This document shows, piece by piece, positions 1-11,497 of a stretch of 64,000 nt of DNA. The translations under genes and the position numbers were made by a program. The stretch is from the NCBI GenBank assembly GCA_951394405.1, contig OX596335.1, positions 5,270,001 through 5,334,000 on the forward strand, read 5' to 3'. Source of the stretch: Coprinellus micaceus (Eukaryota > Basidiomycota > Agaricomycetes > Agaricales > Psathyrellaceae). Position 1 is the first letter of the stretch. Each line of letters opens with the position of its first letter. Under the pieces are notes generated by a model. It had not been told where the DNA came from and searched no databases. It saw only the letters and a list, made by a program, of their open reading frames with translations.

Positions 1-665
1 CTCTCACTCGCTGGAACGCCACCCGCCGACTTCAAGTTCATGGTCAACTTCTGGGGCAGCGACCAATGCTGCGGGTACGGCTTCGGCATCAGCGTCCTCC
101 GCCCGAACGAATGCATCTACGTCGGTGCCTCCCGTCCCGGAGGCGAAGGTAGCAGCATCGAAATCTCCAGCTCCCCGCGCAGCGACGGCTCGTACGATCC
201 CATGTCATATGGATACGGTATCGGGTTCAGGGACGGGGAGTGCATCAACAAAGCGTTCGAGATTCGCACGAGAGGGTGCTTCACGGCCCCTGATCTGGAA
301 AACACCCTCCGCTCGTTTAGTTTCAAGCTCGACCCCAACATGCCAAAGGAGAGGAGGAGGGTTCATGGAGGGATTGCGACTAACGCCACCGTCGTTATGC
401 CGGGCCTCGCTGATGTCGCCGCCGCCGAGTCTCAACCTCGAGCTCCGTGTCGTGCGGCCGAATGGTTCCGATACTTCGACCAGGACCTGGGGCGCGTCAG
501 GAAGATCTCCGTTAATGGCTCTCAACTCCTCATCCACCAAGTCGCGGACATGTATGATGCAGGAAATTGGAGTGCCCTGCGAGTCTTCACCGAGCAGTGA
601 GTGTTTGTTCTTCAATCACACACGAGCACCTCAGCTAACTGAATATCGCCAGTCACGACCTTTAG
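1..665 (+). CDS. 3' part of an unrecognised gene (5' end outside window)
   Basis: The reading frame is open from base 1 and runs through a stretch rich in Gly, Ser and Cys (a Cys-Cys-Gly-Tyr-Gly motif near base 68) with GC-rich third positions typical of coding sequence here. Unspliced, it stops at 598-600. A GTGAGT donor at 597 and a CTAACT branch-like box followed by a CAG acceptor ending at 652 would define a 56-nt intron, after which the frame stops at 663-665, changing only the last residues. I do not recognise the family. The start codon is upstream of the window; the Met codon at 40 is probably internal. Confidence 0.5.
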
Positions 666-1612
666 TTGTCTTGCGGGGAGACCACGGGAATATACGCACG
701 TATAGGAGGTCCGATAGTTTACAACTGTCGCCGTAGTACTGTTTCACAGCATTAAGTTTTCCAACCAGTTTGGTGACCGGGAAGCAAATTGACTCCCCGT
801 CTCCTATCTGGTCGCCGCCGAAGACCCACCGTTGAACCAATCTCAACCGTGTAGCACCTGAGGTAAATTTAATATAGGAGTGAATGGGTCAATAGCAACC
901 AGGGTCAGGAGGGAGTAATGACCCAGAATATATCAGGCGTGAGCTACTCGAACCTGGTCCACCATCCAACTATTGCTTTTCGTTGCCGTTGCGGAACGCA
1001 GTTTTAAGTACCACGACTATTACTCAAGCTGGCTGAGTCTCATTTTCCTCATTGAATTTCTGGCGACACGCCGATCACGTGTGAATAAGCGCCCAAACGT
1101 GGCTCGAGACGATGTTCTGATCCGCCAGGGGACGGAGTGAATACTTTGTCGCTGGTTATGTACAACGGATATGCGTACCTATTGCCACCTCTATCCGGTT
1201 CCGTACTCATATCTTCATGACATGAACGTCGCCTCTTCGTGCGAGGAATGAATTCCCCTTACGCTTTCGTTTGGCGCCCGTCGGTCGCATCGGAGCCTTA
1301 GAGTAGGTGGTAACAACGGGTCGGGAATGGCCGTGAAAGTCCGATCAAATGTATCATATGCGCCCTCTTCCTCCAGATTCAAGGTTAAACGGATGTTCTC
1401 ATTCAAATCGCTAAGGCTACATATTCATTGGCTAGATGCTGTCAACAATGGTTTGTGGTCGTTAAAGCCCGTGATCGGGCGTTAAATATAGGTGCTAGTA
1501 ATACAGTGGTAGGCAAGTGACGCGTAAGATCGAAGGAAGAGAACCCATGTGCACGGACGGATGAATCGAAGATGTTTTGGTTGGGGCGGGGAGTAGACGG
1601 TCAGACATCGGA
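666..1612. other. intergenic, no gene supported
   Basis: Only short overlapping open frames on both strands, none with splice signals or recognisable motifs. It lies between the tail of the first gene and the 3' end of the transporter gene and presumably holds both 3' UTRs. Confidence 0.5.
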
Positions 1613-2518
1613 TCAAAATAGGGGGAGTTGGAACGCTGATCCGGGATCTGAGGCCAAGAGGCCCGCGATGCCGATGTAATACGCGAGGGAGGCGACGGCA
1701 ACGAGGAGGGAGTTTCCGACAGTGCTGAGTCTGTGGGTTGAAGGGTTAGCTCTGAAGTCGACATAGTGGGAGTCAGAGTACGCACTGGCTGACTTGAGTG
1801 TACATGCCGCAGGAGAGGAAGAGGACAGCGGTTGATGCGATGCTGAGGAGAACCGTGAACATGTGGCTCTTGCCAATGACAGCGGGACTATGAGTGAAAT
1901 TCATCAGTTAGGCGCCAAGGAGGGATATGCAATACGTAGGCTCACATGAGGGAAGTGATCGTGATGAACCAGACGAAGAGGTATAGTCCGAGAGCCCTGG
2001 GAATCTGCTCAGGTACCGCCGCGTACGCCTCCATGACACCGAATCCTGGGATGAGCACAGCAGCGTAGCTAATCCAGAACGTTGAGAATGTCAGGAAACC
2101 TGTTGCTTATTTCAGTCACTGCGTGCACCGAGTCTGTGGAACTGGACGTACATGTCGCAAAGAGCGTGTTGCCTCGCGCGAGCTCCCACATCGCGACGAG
2201 CGCCTGTGCAATGCCACCGGCGAAAACGAGCATGCCGACGAGGACATTGCTGACAGTGACACCTCCTGCACCGAGGTTATAGAGGGCCATCAACAACATC
2301 GTGCCCGAAAATGCGAACATTCCGCTGCATGAATAAAATCGAAGTTAGCTTAGTGTACTGCCGAAGTGACTGAAAAGCACATACGCAGGCGTTGGGTTCC
2401 CGAGAGTCGATGCCAAGGGGAGGGGTGCAGCGGGCTGAGAGACCGCATTCTTATTTGGGGGCTCGCCGCCGTACTCGATCTTCTCGACGCTACCGCTGGG
2501 CTTAGCACGAGAGCTCAT
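1613..2518 (-). CDS. GPR1/FUN34/YaaH family acetate-transporter-type membrane protein
   Basis: Five exons (2518-2385, 2324-2152, 2099-1946, 1887-1786, 1730-1613) join with matching phases into a 226-residue protein. The family signature Asn-Pro-Thr-Pro-Ala-Gly-Met-Phe-Ala-Phe-Ser-Gly spans the first splice junction (about residues 40-51). It is followed by about six hydrophobic segments: LLMALYNLGAGG, VLVGMLVFAGGIAQAL, FWISYAAVLIPGFGV, LGLYLFVWFITITSLM, a fourth-exon segment with SIASTAVLFLSCG, and the last-exon segment SLLVAVASLAYYIGIAGLL. The C-terminus, with its AFQLPLF ending, is also typical. Known members (yeast Ady2/Ato, Yarrowia Gpr1) act in the plasma membrane in acetate or ammonium export/uptake and acetate sensing. 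The length is at the short end of the family. The start was chosen because it opens a hydrophilic N-terminal tail like that of other fungal members. The exact substrate is not shown by sequence. Confidence 0.9.
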
Positions 2519-2643
2519 TATGATTGTTGAATTAAGGGAATGAGGTGGAGGTGAGAGGACGAGGAAGTGAGCGAGTCTCAGGGAGGGTTTGTGAGTGGTG
2601 AAGAGCAAATGCTTCTCAGCCAATCCGCCTTCTAGCGTCCCGG

Positions 2644-2651
2644 ATATTTAT
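2644..2651 (-). promoter_or_regulatory. TATA-like box of the transporter gene
   Basis: On the minus strand the sequence reads TATAAATA about 130 nt upstream of the transporter start codon at 2518, a normal distance for a fungal core promoter. It is supported only by motif and position. Confidence 0.4.
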
Positions 2652-3982
2652 ACCTTAGAGCTCTGAGTTTGCGACGTAACACCGAAAATCCGTAGGTCGA
2701 TGATATTAGGTGTGCGTACGCGTCCAAGCCACCCAGGAATTAGGCGGAGCGATAATCGGATGAACCGAAGTTTAGTCGCTATATACTTGGCTCCCCCGCC
2801 TCTTCTTAGGATATGCGTACGGACCTATGAGGTACCTCGCTGTTTGTAAAGAAAAATTCACTGGAGAACAAGAGGAAGAAGCCTTGAGAGAAGCCAAGAT
2901 ATAAAAGGAAGGCGCAGCGAAGAACTGGGAAGTCGCCCAGATGCCCCTCTGATTGGTTGCCAGGACTCGTTTACTCTCACAAGAAGTCGACTAATTAGTG
3001 AGAAGGACTTCTAGTTATGAGAAAACTCAACATTCGCGCGCGCGTAGGGACACGCCCCACATATGTCGAGGAGGAGCACTGACAATCAAGCATTGTCGTA
3101 TCCGGAGCCTATTCCGTCGATTGAGTGGAGACAGCGTTCAGATACAGTATACATAGGTTCTGCACCGTCGCACGCACACCCACGAACCCCTTGTACTCTA
3201 TACAGATCCCTCACCTTCCGTTCTTCTTCGGAGCTTCACAAAGAGGGGAATACTATTCTACGCTTCTAGCCGCATGGTATCCATTGATAGAATGTCAAGC
3301 ACTTGGTCACTCGAAGCCGCACCCGTGAGTTGTGGCTGAGGAGCTGATTGGATGGAGTAATTCTAGGTCGTGCCTCATTGCTCTGCAGTCGGGGTTGGGC
3401 AGCGTCCTGGGTTCCCGCGCCGTTCCACGGTGCCTTCCATACCTCTTGTTGCCAATGGAGAACTCGTCTACTCTCATCTTCCAATCTCCATCGTATGATG
3501 TAGAAGGGGACAACATTTAAATAGATATCCTTCGATATGCGATTCCTCCACCTCCAGCGGCAGATGAACGAGGGGAGGGCGCCCCAGCGCGCGCTTCGAC
3601 TCCAAACAGACGCTCACCGGGAGGTCATCATGACGAAAGTCAATGCGGGGGTTCCAAGCCAAGGAAGCGTCAAGGATAAACTGAATGCCCGTCACAAGGT
3701 CATTGCACGAGGGGGAGAAGCTCCGCCACGCCCGGTGAGGATCTTCCATTGGTCCCGTTCCCAAATCCTGGGGTACACGCCCGCACTCTATCTCCCTGAT
3801 CGGCACGCAGGGGCTGTCAAGCGCTATGAATTAATACATCAATGGGGAATTAGAGTAGCGAGTGTATAGCGAGGAAAGACCTTGACGGTTCCGACAATAC
3901 ATTCGATTTGACGGGTATTATGCGAGGATACTCAGGTAGACGGACACAGGGGCCCATTGTCGTACCACGATGGGACGCCGTG
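2652..3982. other. intergenic, no gene firmly supported
   Basis: Open frames exist on both strands (for example 3474-3806 minus and 3537-3869 plus, which overlap each other), but neither shows a recognised domain or a convincing exon structure. The minus frame has more natural amino-acid composition and could be an isolated exon or relic. Confidence 0.3.
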
Positions 3983-4460
3983 TCAAGGGATAGGAGCACG
4001 GTGAGCCGCACCTATCCTTAGACCGGAGGCCCTTCGCGTTCGAGTCATTCCATCACCAGTTATTCGCCTTCCATCGCTTCGAACGCAAAGCCCCCCTTCA
4101 AACCTCGTCATCGCCTTCCAGCCCTGGATCGATGCGAATATCTTGTCTCTTTCGTCGAGGGCGAGGGGGATAGTTGACTTCCCGAGACGTGAAATGCCAT
4201 CGGGATGAACAGAGTCCATAAGCACAAAGCGCCCCATAGGCGCAAGAAAGTTCCCATGCGAGAGTCGGATTCGGTGATCGGGAGGTCGAAGCCTGTGCTT
4301 CGAAGGAATCTGGGGTAGCGGTGCTTCACCTGGCCCTGTGTATGGGGTAGTCAGCACAATTAGAAGACGGGCAATACAAGGGATGAAACCGCACACGAGT
4401 GAGCACGGAGGTGAGGGGGGCGAGGAAAAGCAGCGATCCGGGGCGGGCTTGAGGAATCAT
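3983..4460 (-). CDS. putative small protein, two exons
   Basis: A Met codon near 4460 opens a short hydrophobic N-terminus (GSLLFLAPL). A GTGTGC donor near 4394 and a CACAG acceptor near 4336 remove about 58 nt, and the frame continues to a stop at 3983, giving a product of roughly 135-140 residues. The second exon has a charged, natural-looking composition around ALDERDKIFASIQGW. I do not recognise it. It lies directly downstream of, and on the same strand as, the predicted membrane protein at 4541-5222, and could instead be a relic. Confidence 0.3.
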
Positions 4461-4540
4461 AGAGGGAAAAAGATAGAGAATAGGGTGCATGATGCATACG
4501 CATAGCATAAGGGATCCTGGCGTGATGGTTCGCCTCGCGC

Positions 4541-5222
4541 TTAAGCCTCTGTGTGCCCTTCGAACGCTACGTCGAAGACATTCCGTTCTCTGGCCTCCGG
4601 TTCGGGTATCTCTTCATCCGTACCCAGGCTGATAATCGATGCTTCGCGGTGCAGAGGCAAGAACTGGGCCGTCTGCCACAATGTATCAGTTCGCTGCATC
4701 GCGGATTCATCTCTACCATAGCGCACATACCTGAACTGAACTCCAAGAAGGGGCGAACGTCAAGAACACGGAGAACAGTCCGAGAACGAAAAGGGAGGGG
4801 AGGAGAGCCGCGCATAGAAAGCACGACACCAGAATCACGATCGCAGAATATACAGACCCCGTCCCCGGCTCTGCGTCCTCGCTGCCACGATTACTGGGAG
4901 CCCCGCCTTGGAATCCCCCGTCCGTCAGGACTCCCGTGTTTTGAACAGTGGATGACGTTCGCGTCGATGTTGACCTCGGTGGCTTGGATATTGCTTGATA
5001 GAGGTTCCGACTTCCTTGGGACGAGGGTCGCCGACTCATGGGGGCCATGGCGTATCGTCGCTGTCGAATAGGCATTGGCACAGTGCGTGGGGCGTTTGTT
5101 GTTGGGTCGATTTGGCCCATCCATTCTAATGCGTTCGCGGGGCCATCGCCAAGGCAAGACGCGTTCGTCTGGTCGATCCAGTCTAGAACTCGCCTTTGAG
5201 ACCGTCCAGGTAGTCTCTCCAT
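4541..5222 (-). CDS. putative single-pass membrane protein, family unknown
   Basis: Two exons, 5222-4731 and 4672-4541, are joined by a 58-nt intron with a GTATGT donor and GGCAG acceptor in phase 0, giving 207 residues. The first exon encodes a polar Ser/Arg-rich segment followed by a long hydrophobic stretch starting SVYSAIVILVSCFLCAALL, then a second hydrophobic part. The second exon encodes an acidic tail containing LGTDEEIPEPEARERN and ends at 4541. This pattern suggests a membrane anchor with a cytosolic tail. The true start could be further upstream: hydrophobic frames continue to about 5500, but I could not join them cleanly. No family is recognised. Confidence 0.45.
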
Positions 5223-5566
5223 GGTTCCGTGGCAGGACGAGGTGAAGGCAATCGATGAGGGGGGTCAAGGGTGGAGCGAACGAGTTATCAGCACTTATCG
5301 TCACCGACTCGTGTAGTCGGCGTGGCGAAGAGCTGCGGTACCCCATAGTAAATAAAATGACCTTACAAGCATCAGAGGACAATCTAGAGCATGGAGGCCC
5401 AGAAAGCATGGGTTGTCGTCCTCGCTAGACGGGCGGTGTGACGACAGAGATATGAACGCGCCAAACGCCAGGGGACCAATTACTGGAAGAGTGAGCACCC
5501 AATTGACCGCCGCAGTAGATTAGATTCTATTGAAGTCGTGGTCGAACATGCGTATATTGAAGAAAC

Positions 5567-5941
5567 GTGGCGAGCGCCAGGATATGTTATCCTTCCTACA
5601 CCGAAGAACCAGCAGCGAGGAGGGAATCGCTGCTGAGGGAGAGGGCGAGAGAAGAAGTCGTAGAACTTCAATCTACCACCGCTCCGTTACTCAGGCAAAC
5701 GCAAAGGCGAATGAAGAGTGCAGCCCTGAAGACTGCATCGATGGTGGAGGTTCAGAAGAAAATTGCGCGCGGATCATATAGCGGGTTTCAGGCGCCGGCT
5801 GAATTCTCGGCAAGTCCCGCCAGCCAGGCCGAACGTTCGAACCTTGGAGATGCCGACACAATTTGGGGTGGTAGGCGAGCTAGAGCCTCGATACTGGCTG
5901 AAGGCTTAGTTTGTCCTAGGGAAGGGTGGCTAAGCTGGTGA
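5567..5941 (+). CDS. possible exon of an unrecognised gene
   Basis: A 125-codon open frame with strongly helical, charged composition (RESLLRERAREEVVEL and QTQRRMKSAALKTA) ends at a TGA at 5939-5941. It opens without a good Met codon, so it would have to begin at an intron acceptor (CGCCAG ends near 5579) or be non-coding. The opposite strand also has open frames here. Listed only as a candidate. Confidence 0.25.
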   Translation: MASARICYPSYTEEPAARRESLLRERAREEVVELQSTTAPLLRQTQRRMKSAALKTASMVEVQKKIARGSYSGFQAPAEFSASPASQAERSNLGDADTIWGGRRARASILAEGLVCPREGWLSW

Positions 5942-6138
5942 GAAATGAGATTCACTTAATTCGAGGGCCGCCCGGAATAGTCGTTCATCGAAGGGGTGGA
6001 ATTTAGAGGAAGGGGAAGAGGAGTGTGGCAATTATGGTGGAAATATACAGGTAGCGGCGGCGTAGTTATAATCATGAATTCGTGTCGCAGTAAGTCGAAT
6101 ATATCGTAATTAAATCATGGACCCAGAAAGTGTGAGCA

Positions 6139-7311
6139 CTACTCATTTTGAGCCTGCTTCAAGACTTCCCAAGGAGGCAAGTCGAAGAACCCAGGCAATC
6201 TCGTCCAAACCTCCCTCCTTCCCTGAAGATGCACCCGCTGACAATGCACCTCACACTCCTTGCAAATATTCAAGTTCGGCCACCTCGTAAACCCCCTCAA
6301 AGGGTTCGGACTCTTCGCCGCTTCCAACACATGCCACTCCGCATGCGGACCCCTCGTATGTGCGCAGGTAAACGTCACACAGCTCGTCGAGCGTTGAAAG
6401 ACGAGCAAGAACGAGTGCGAAACGCTCATCTCGGCCCACCGGAGACGTTCACGTCCGACTAGGCATAGACATTTTTCCTTCCACCCCAAATCGCCCTCGC
6501 GTTCCTTCATCAGGCGCTTCGGGCTCATCCGGGCGACGCAGTAGTAGGCGTAGGGGAGGACTTCGAGGACATTCGTTTCCCGGGCAAGCTGAATGGCACG
6601 CATGACGGAGTCGCTGCGGTAGCGTTCGTGGGCGGCGGAGGTGGACTTGGCGGCGTAATCGTCAAACGTAGAGGGGAATTTCGAGGTGAAGAGGGTAATA
6701 CACCGGTTACGGAGGTTCCGCATGAGGTATTTGGTGGAGAGGCGGAGGATACCGGCAATGAAGGCCAAAACCACATCGACGTCTGCGGTGGGTGAGAGGG
6801 TATCGAAGTAGCTGGAGGAAGTGTGAGTCATAGAATTCAATACGAATAGGGGTTAGGAGAGCGCGACGGAATAGACGTACGATGGGTTGTAAACGGCGTG
6901 CAGAAGGTCCTCGAAATCCTTCTCAGAGTCATGCAGCTCGACGATATGGCACCCCTCCAGCATAGACTCGCCGTTCGGCTGTGGCATTTCGAAGAGGCCT
7001 GCGAAGACTTCGGAGTAGTTCGCTAGGATCGTCTGATGCACGCGAAAGAGCTTCGATCCGACATGAAGGATGACCGAGCCGTCATGAAACCAGAAGCGGT
7101 CATGACGTGTCGGATTCGCCTGAGGGGTTGCGGACTCCGCCTCGGAAGGTGCTTTGGCTGCCTCGTGTTTCGATGACGAAGCTTGAGGCTGCCCAGAGCC
7201 CGACTTGGAACTGGAAGCTGTCGGCCTCCGACTAGGCGATCCAGCTGGGGAATCTGGGTCCGACGAAGAGTGGTCGACTGAGTTGTGCGTTGAAATGGGG
7301 ATGATGGTCAT
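6139..7311 (-). CDS. BTB/POZ domain protein
   Basis: Exons 7311-6881 and 6811-6139 join in phase across a 69-nt intron (GTACGT donor, CTCCAG acceptor), giving 367 residues. After about 85 residues of Ser/Pro/Ala-rich linker comes the BTB core: FWFHDGSVILHVGSKLFRVH (about residues 86-105), then SEVFAGLF and a LLHAVYNPSYF strand-helix unit completed across the intron. A helical BACK-like part and a C-terminal Cys/His-containing region (SCVTFTCAHTRGPHAEWH, NLNICKECEVHC) follow. This architecture is widespread and expanded in mushrooms, where BTB proteins are presumed dimerising adaptors, some for cullin-3 ubiquitin ligases. The role here is inferred from the domain only. The start Met was chosen as the first one in the exon next to the linker; an upstream in-frame Met at 7455 is less likely. 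Confidence 0.85.
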
Positions 7312-8919
7312 GGCAAGAGAGCAGAATGAAAATTCGGTGAGTGGCAGAAGGAAAGATGTAGAGGACCCCAAATATGGACTCACGAGGATCTGCCGTGCAC
7401 CTGGCTCATATACCCCCTCAGACAAAGCCCTTTGCGCGTCCTCGACACTGCCCATCGGCGAGGCTCGACTCCATGAGACACGATGCGGTATTCATTGTGA
7501 CTTAGAATTCTACTCCCGAGTGGGTGTCTGGAGGAAACGATGAAAGAGGAACAAGGTGAAGGTGCCCTGATCGGAAGGCTGTGTGCTCATCGGCAGACTC
7601 AAGGCAGACCGGCTTCCCATGAGTCCGAGTCCCCGGGAACATGTGTTCTCGGAAGCATTAGTTGAACTTGAAGCGATAAGATGCGAGATAAGATGGGGGC
7701 AGTGCAATACCCGACGCGAGCGCTTAGGAGAATAAGTGAGGCATATAACGTACGAAGGGCGGTTTGCACCGCAAGGCCCGCTACTCCGTTGCGTGTTGGT
7801 TGAGGTAGCTGAACGGCAGTCCTCGATGGGTCATACAAGGCACGAAAACAGCCATTATGAAAATGAATATCGTACCGCCAAAGCACCCCAGGAAGGCTGG
7901 CTTCGTGTCTAGGGTCATACCAACTTTTCCAAGCTACTATCGAGGATGTGTGGCCCTCGTTGTCTTATGCGCAGAGGTGTAGACCCAGCTTGGCAATCGT
8001 GAGGCTAGTCACGTTCCAAACCACTACCTCAGGATGGGTTCTATGTATTTACTTCGATTGCATGTCCATTCGACCTGCTTTGCGAGGAGGGGAGTGGTCA
8101 AAGCGAAGGCGATTTGATGGTGGCTGTGAAACGGGGCGCCAGAGTGATTCCATTTGAAAACCCGCTTACTGGAGTAGCGGGAATCACTATCCGTTTCGAG
8201 CGTTGTGGCAGGAAAATGAGCGTGTCTGTGTATTACTGTAAAGGACTGTGTGATAGGGCGTTCCCCACTCTTCCACATTTCGGTCGTTACGGACCGCGGA
8301 TGGGTAGTTCGCGGACAATATATCAAGCTGATTCATTTCGAATCCCTCGATGGGCTGGCGGCTTTTAGTCTTACATATTGAGATACTCAAATCCACAATT
8401 TCAACCCTGAAATTCCTTCTCACATACCAATGTTTCCACATTTAAACAGGCAAGATCTCCCGACTCTGGTGCGAGAGACCCTCGTCTTGGGGATAAGTTT
8501 GCGCATGACGGGCCCTCCCAGCCCTACAGCACCTTCAACTCGATTGCGGGATGATATCGGTCTGAGCGACAGAACAGGGGTTGGAGTAACGGTCCCAACA
8601 TTGAAGGACTTCGTTATCCGAAGTCAAGTTTGAACCGAAGCGCCTCCAAAGGTGCACGATGCATGTCGCCTAATTCGAACGCGTGGGGAATTGAGAGACA
8701 GAGAAACCTCGTAGGGGTGGGAGGCTGTGGGAGGAATGGAAGGATTTTGACGTGGGGGTTCGTGTGAGTGACCTTGAACGGAGGAGGAAACCCTCGGAAC
8801 CTTCCCAAACCACCCATCACGTTGGACCATGGTGTTTCTGGATGTTACCTACGTCCATTGACACTCCTCAGGCCAGTTCGACACTCATCGCCTCCCGCCC
8901 GGGGATGCGCAGGCGAGCA
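7312..8919. other. intergenic, no gene supported
   Basis: About 1.6 kb between the BTB gene and the first F-box gene. Open frames on both strands overlap and carry no recognisable motif or splice pattern. Confidence 0.4.
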
Positions 8920-8925
8920 TATATA
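8920..8925 (+). promoter_or_regulatory. TATA-like box of the first F-box gene
   Basis: TATATA lies 136 nt upstream of the Met codon at 9056 that begins the conserved family N-terminus. This supports starting the protein at 9056 rather than at the upstream in-frame codon at 8768. Confidence 0.4.
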
Positions 8926-9055
8926 CCGATTTCACGGTTACTTTCGATTCCCGAGGTTCCCGGGACCCAAACATAGACAAATTACGGTGGTCACGGGTGC
9001 CTCGAGAGCCGCCTCGAGGTCGTCTTGTGTCCCAACCACGCCACCCCACCTCGCC

Positions 9056-10717
9056 ATGTCCCTCGACTCGCCGTTTGCACACAGACTGCGACAGAATTAC
9101 ATCGCACAACCCGACGAAGAAGCTGGCATCAAGAAGGCTATCGAAAAGCAACACGCAATCATCCGCAAACTCGACCTTGAACTGGAGGATATCGATAAGG
9201 CGATGGCAGCGCTCACAGCAAAGAGGAAGGTGCTACTTGGCAGACGGAAAACCCACCAGACATTTGCGGATGACCATCAGTCCTTAGTATCTGGGATTCT
9301 GCATCTTCCGGTCGACATCCTCTCGGAGATCTTCATGGATCTCGTGCCGGAGGATGGAGACTGCACTATTCCCCACCCCATTGTTCGGCTAAGCCATGTA
9401 TGCCGCCAGTGGCGCGATATCGCTCTTTCGAATCCCATGCTATGGACCACCCTGAACATCAACGAGCTTTCCCCTCCGAAGAATGCAAGCGAAGAAGCCC
9501 TGCAAGACTTCGAGCGAAGAATGTTACGACTGGCGGACATATTCCCCGTTCTTATATCGCGCGCCGCCGAGTCTCCGATGACGCTCAATGTCATCGGGGA
9601 GGAGGACCCAGCCTTTCCATCCGCCATGTTAGCCTACGCCAGACTCGTATTCCCTATTACCAACCTTCTCCGGGAAGTCCGATGGGAGAAGATACGGCTC
9701 AACCTCGTCCCCCGTCACCCCGACTCTCCTCTCCTACAGCTGCTTCAAACCACTGCCCAGAGCTGTGGGACGTTGCGTGAAGCTGAAATTCATCTGAAAC
9801 TCGACAGTACCTCCATGGGACAAGACGTCATCGGCCGCCTCGACCTGGGGAGCATGGAGAGGCTGTCCGTGTTGCATCTTGGCCTTCGACAAATATCCCC
9901 TCTCGAAGTCCAAATACACTGGAAAAGCCTGACCGAACTTCACCTGTACGCTCCCATGCAAGCCCACGGCGTGCTGAAGCTTCTGATCCAGTGCCCGAAT
10001 CTCATCCGGCTCACCACCGGCTTGTTTGACTCGCCCCCATCGTCGCAGTCCCCGTATCCTTCACATTCAGTCCCCCTTTTGTGCCTTGACACATTGAGGA
10101 TCGTTGGCGAAACGAAGGAACTAGCCCATAGTCTCGTACTGCCGAGGCTGGGAACGCTCCAGATTATGGACTCGTTGAATAGCCCATCGGATATCGCCGT
10201 CCCGCAATGGCTCCGCGACTATGGGGCTCAGCTCACACACATCGCCTTCTGTTACGATTACCTTACCTTTCCTACCCTCCTCCGCTGCTTAGAAGACATA
10301 TCAGCGGTTATCTCACTGGAAATAGGACCATCTCCGCTTGCTCCGCACCTGCGACCCGTGGATAAGGAGCTCTCAAACCTTCACCGTTCCGTGCTGGACG
10401 CCCTCACCGCGAAACAAGGTGGGCCGGGGGCGTCCATCTGTCCGTGTGTCAAGCTGGAGAAGATCATCATACGTGCCCCGGACAGGAAGACGGACATTGG
10501 AGATTGGGTTGAATTTCTTGCGTCGAGACGTGTGGGCGTGCAAGGGTCCGTAGCGTTCCTCAAGAGCGCCGAAATATGTTTTCCAGATCAGGGCAGTAGT
10601 GAACGGACCGCCGCAGCCTCCACGCATGTGAAGGTCTGTGATGAGCTCGCTAGGAGGGGTATCAGTACCCATGGAATCAAGTTCGCTGTCAAGAAGGGCG
10701 TTCAAATGAGTCGTTAG
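9056..10717 (+). CDS. F-box protein (family member A, intact)
   Basis: A single-exon gene of 553 residues. The start at 9056 is chosen because MSLDSPFAHR is shared with the paralogues at 15028 and 48618. Residues about 22-75 form a coiled coil (IRKLDLELEDIDKAMAAL). The F-box-like motif follows at about 84-135: LPVDILSEIFMDLVP, then HPIVRLSHVCRQWRDIAL and a Leu-Trp-Thr-Thr end. The rest is leucine-rich and repetitive in the style of fungal F-box/LRR proteins. Family knowledge says the F-box binds Skp1 in an SCF ubiquitin ligase while the C-terminal part picks the substrate; the substrate is unknown. It is the source-like copy of the broken tandem duplicate at 11498-12911. Confidence 0.85.
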   Translation: MSLDSPFAHRLRQNYIAQPDEEAGIKKAIEKQHAIIRKLDLELEDIDKAMAALTAKRKVLLGRRKTHQTFADDHQSLVSGILHLPVDILSEIFMDLVPEDGDCTIPHPIVRLSHVCRQWRDIALSNPMLWTTLNINELSPPKNASEEALQDFERRMLRLADIFPVLISRAAESPMTLNVIGEEDPAFPSAMLAYARLVFPITNLLREVRWEKIRLNLVPRHPDSPLLQLLQTTAQSCGTLREAEIHLKLDSTSMGQDVIGRLDLGSMERLSVLHLGLRQISPLEVQIHWKSLTELHLYAPMQAHGVLKLLIQCPNLIRLTTGLFDSPPSSQSPYPSHSVPLLCLDTLRIVGETKELAHSLVLPRLGTLQIMDSLNSPSDIAVPQWLRDYGAQLTHIAFCYDYLTFPTLLRCLEDISAVISLEIGPSPLAPHLRPVDKELSNLHRSVLDALTAKQGGPGASICPCVKLEKIIIRAPDRKTDIGDWVEFLASRRVGVQGSVAFLKSAEICFPDQGSSERTAAASTHVKVCDELARRGISTHGIKFAVKKGVQMSR

Positions 10718-11497
10718 TCAAAACACCGTAGATATTTAGCGCTCAGAGTTTACGGATGTATGTATATGTTACATACTTAAGTTCTTGGAAGGGTAGTGAT
10801 TCGTGGTCGACTAGCAATACATACGATACCCATTTGATTCGTCGAGGCATTGGGAGGCTCACGAGCCCATGGACTGGCTCAAGGGCGGAGAGATATCCAC
10901 AGCGGTGCGGGGCAAGCCTGAGCGAACCCACCTCAAACTGCCCTTCTTACGTTGCGACAACGAAGTCAAAACGAAGGTTCTCCCCCATTACCGCGCAAGG
11001 GGTGGAGGCTTCGATTGAAGTAAGGGATATGCTCACTGCTGTTGTAGAACCCAAGTAGAACCGTGTAACATCCTTCGCGTATGTTATAGGCTTATGCCTG
11101 GACGGTGTATGCTTTCCAGTCGCTATTACACACTCGTCTTCGTTGCTGCTCGCCTTATTCACGCACATCTACTTGGTGCTGCAACACTACGGTCGTCATA
11201 GGTCGAAGATTCGCCATGGCGTCCGAATAGCAAATGCAAACCATCGAATGCTGCTACGATTGGAGGCTGAAATTTGAAGACGGCAGGGCTTTAAAGGTGC
11301 TCAATACCTTTTCGGTGTCGAGCTGCATACTATTCTACTTGTCAGGCGGCTTGAGACCGATTCCGCTGTGTTGATGTCGAACTTGAAGCCCGAGATTCAC
11401 GGTGTCCAAATATCTTGTCCAAATACAGACAAATCACAGTGGTGACTCGGCGTCCTCAAGTCTATCTTGTCCGCTCACCACGTCGTTTCACCTCACC
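10718..11497. other. spacer between tandem F-box copies
   Basis: No gene is supported. Sequence near 10830-10880 (TTGATTCGTCGAGGCATTGG) resembles sequence near 13033-13060 (TTGATCCGCCGAGGCGTTGG), so the 3' flank was duplicated with the gene. The segment near 8960-9055 likewise resembles 11405-11497 in the 5' flank. Confidence 0.5.

Noticed and set aside
8768..9055. Upstream 96-codon extension of the first F-box gene
   Set aside because: The family N-terminus starts at 9056, and a TATA-like box lies within the extension.
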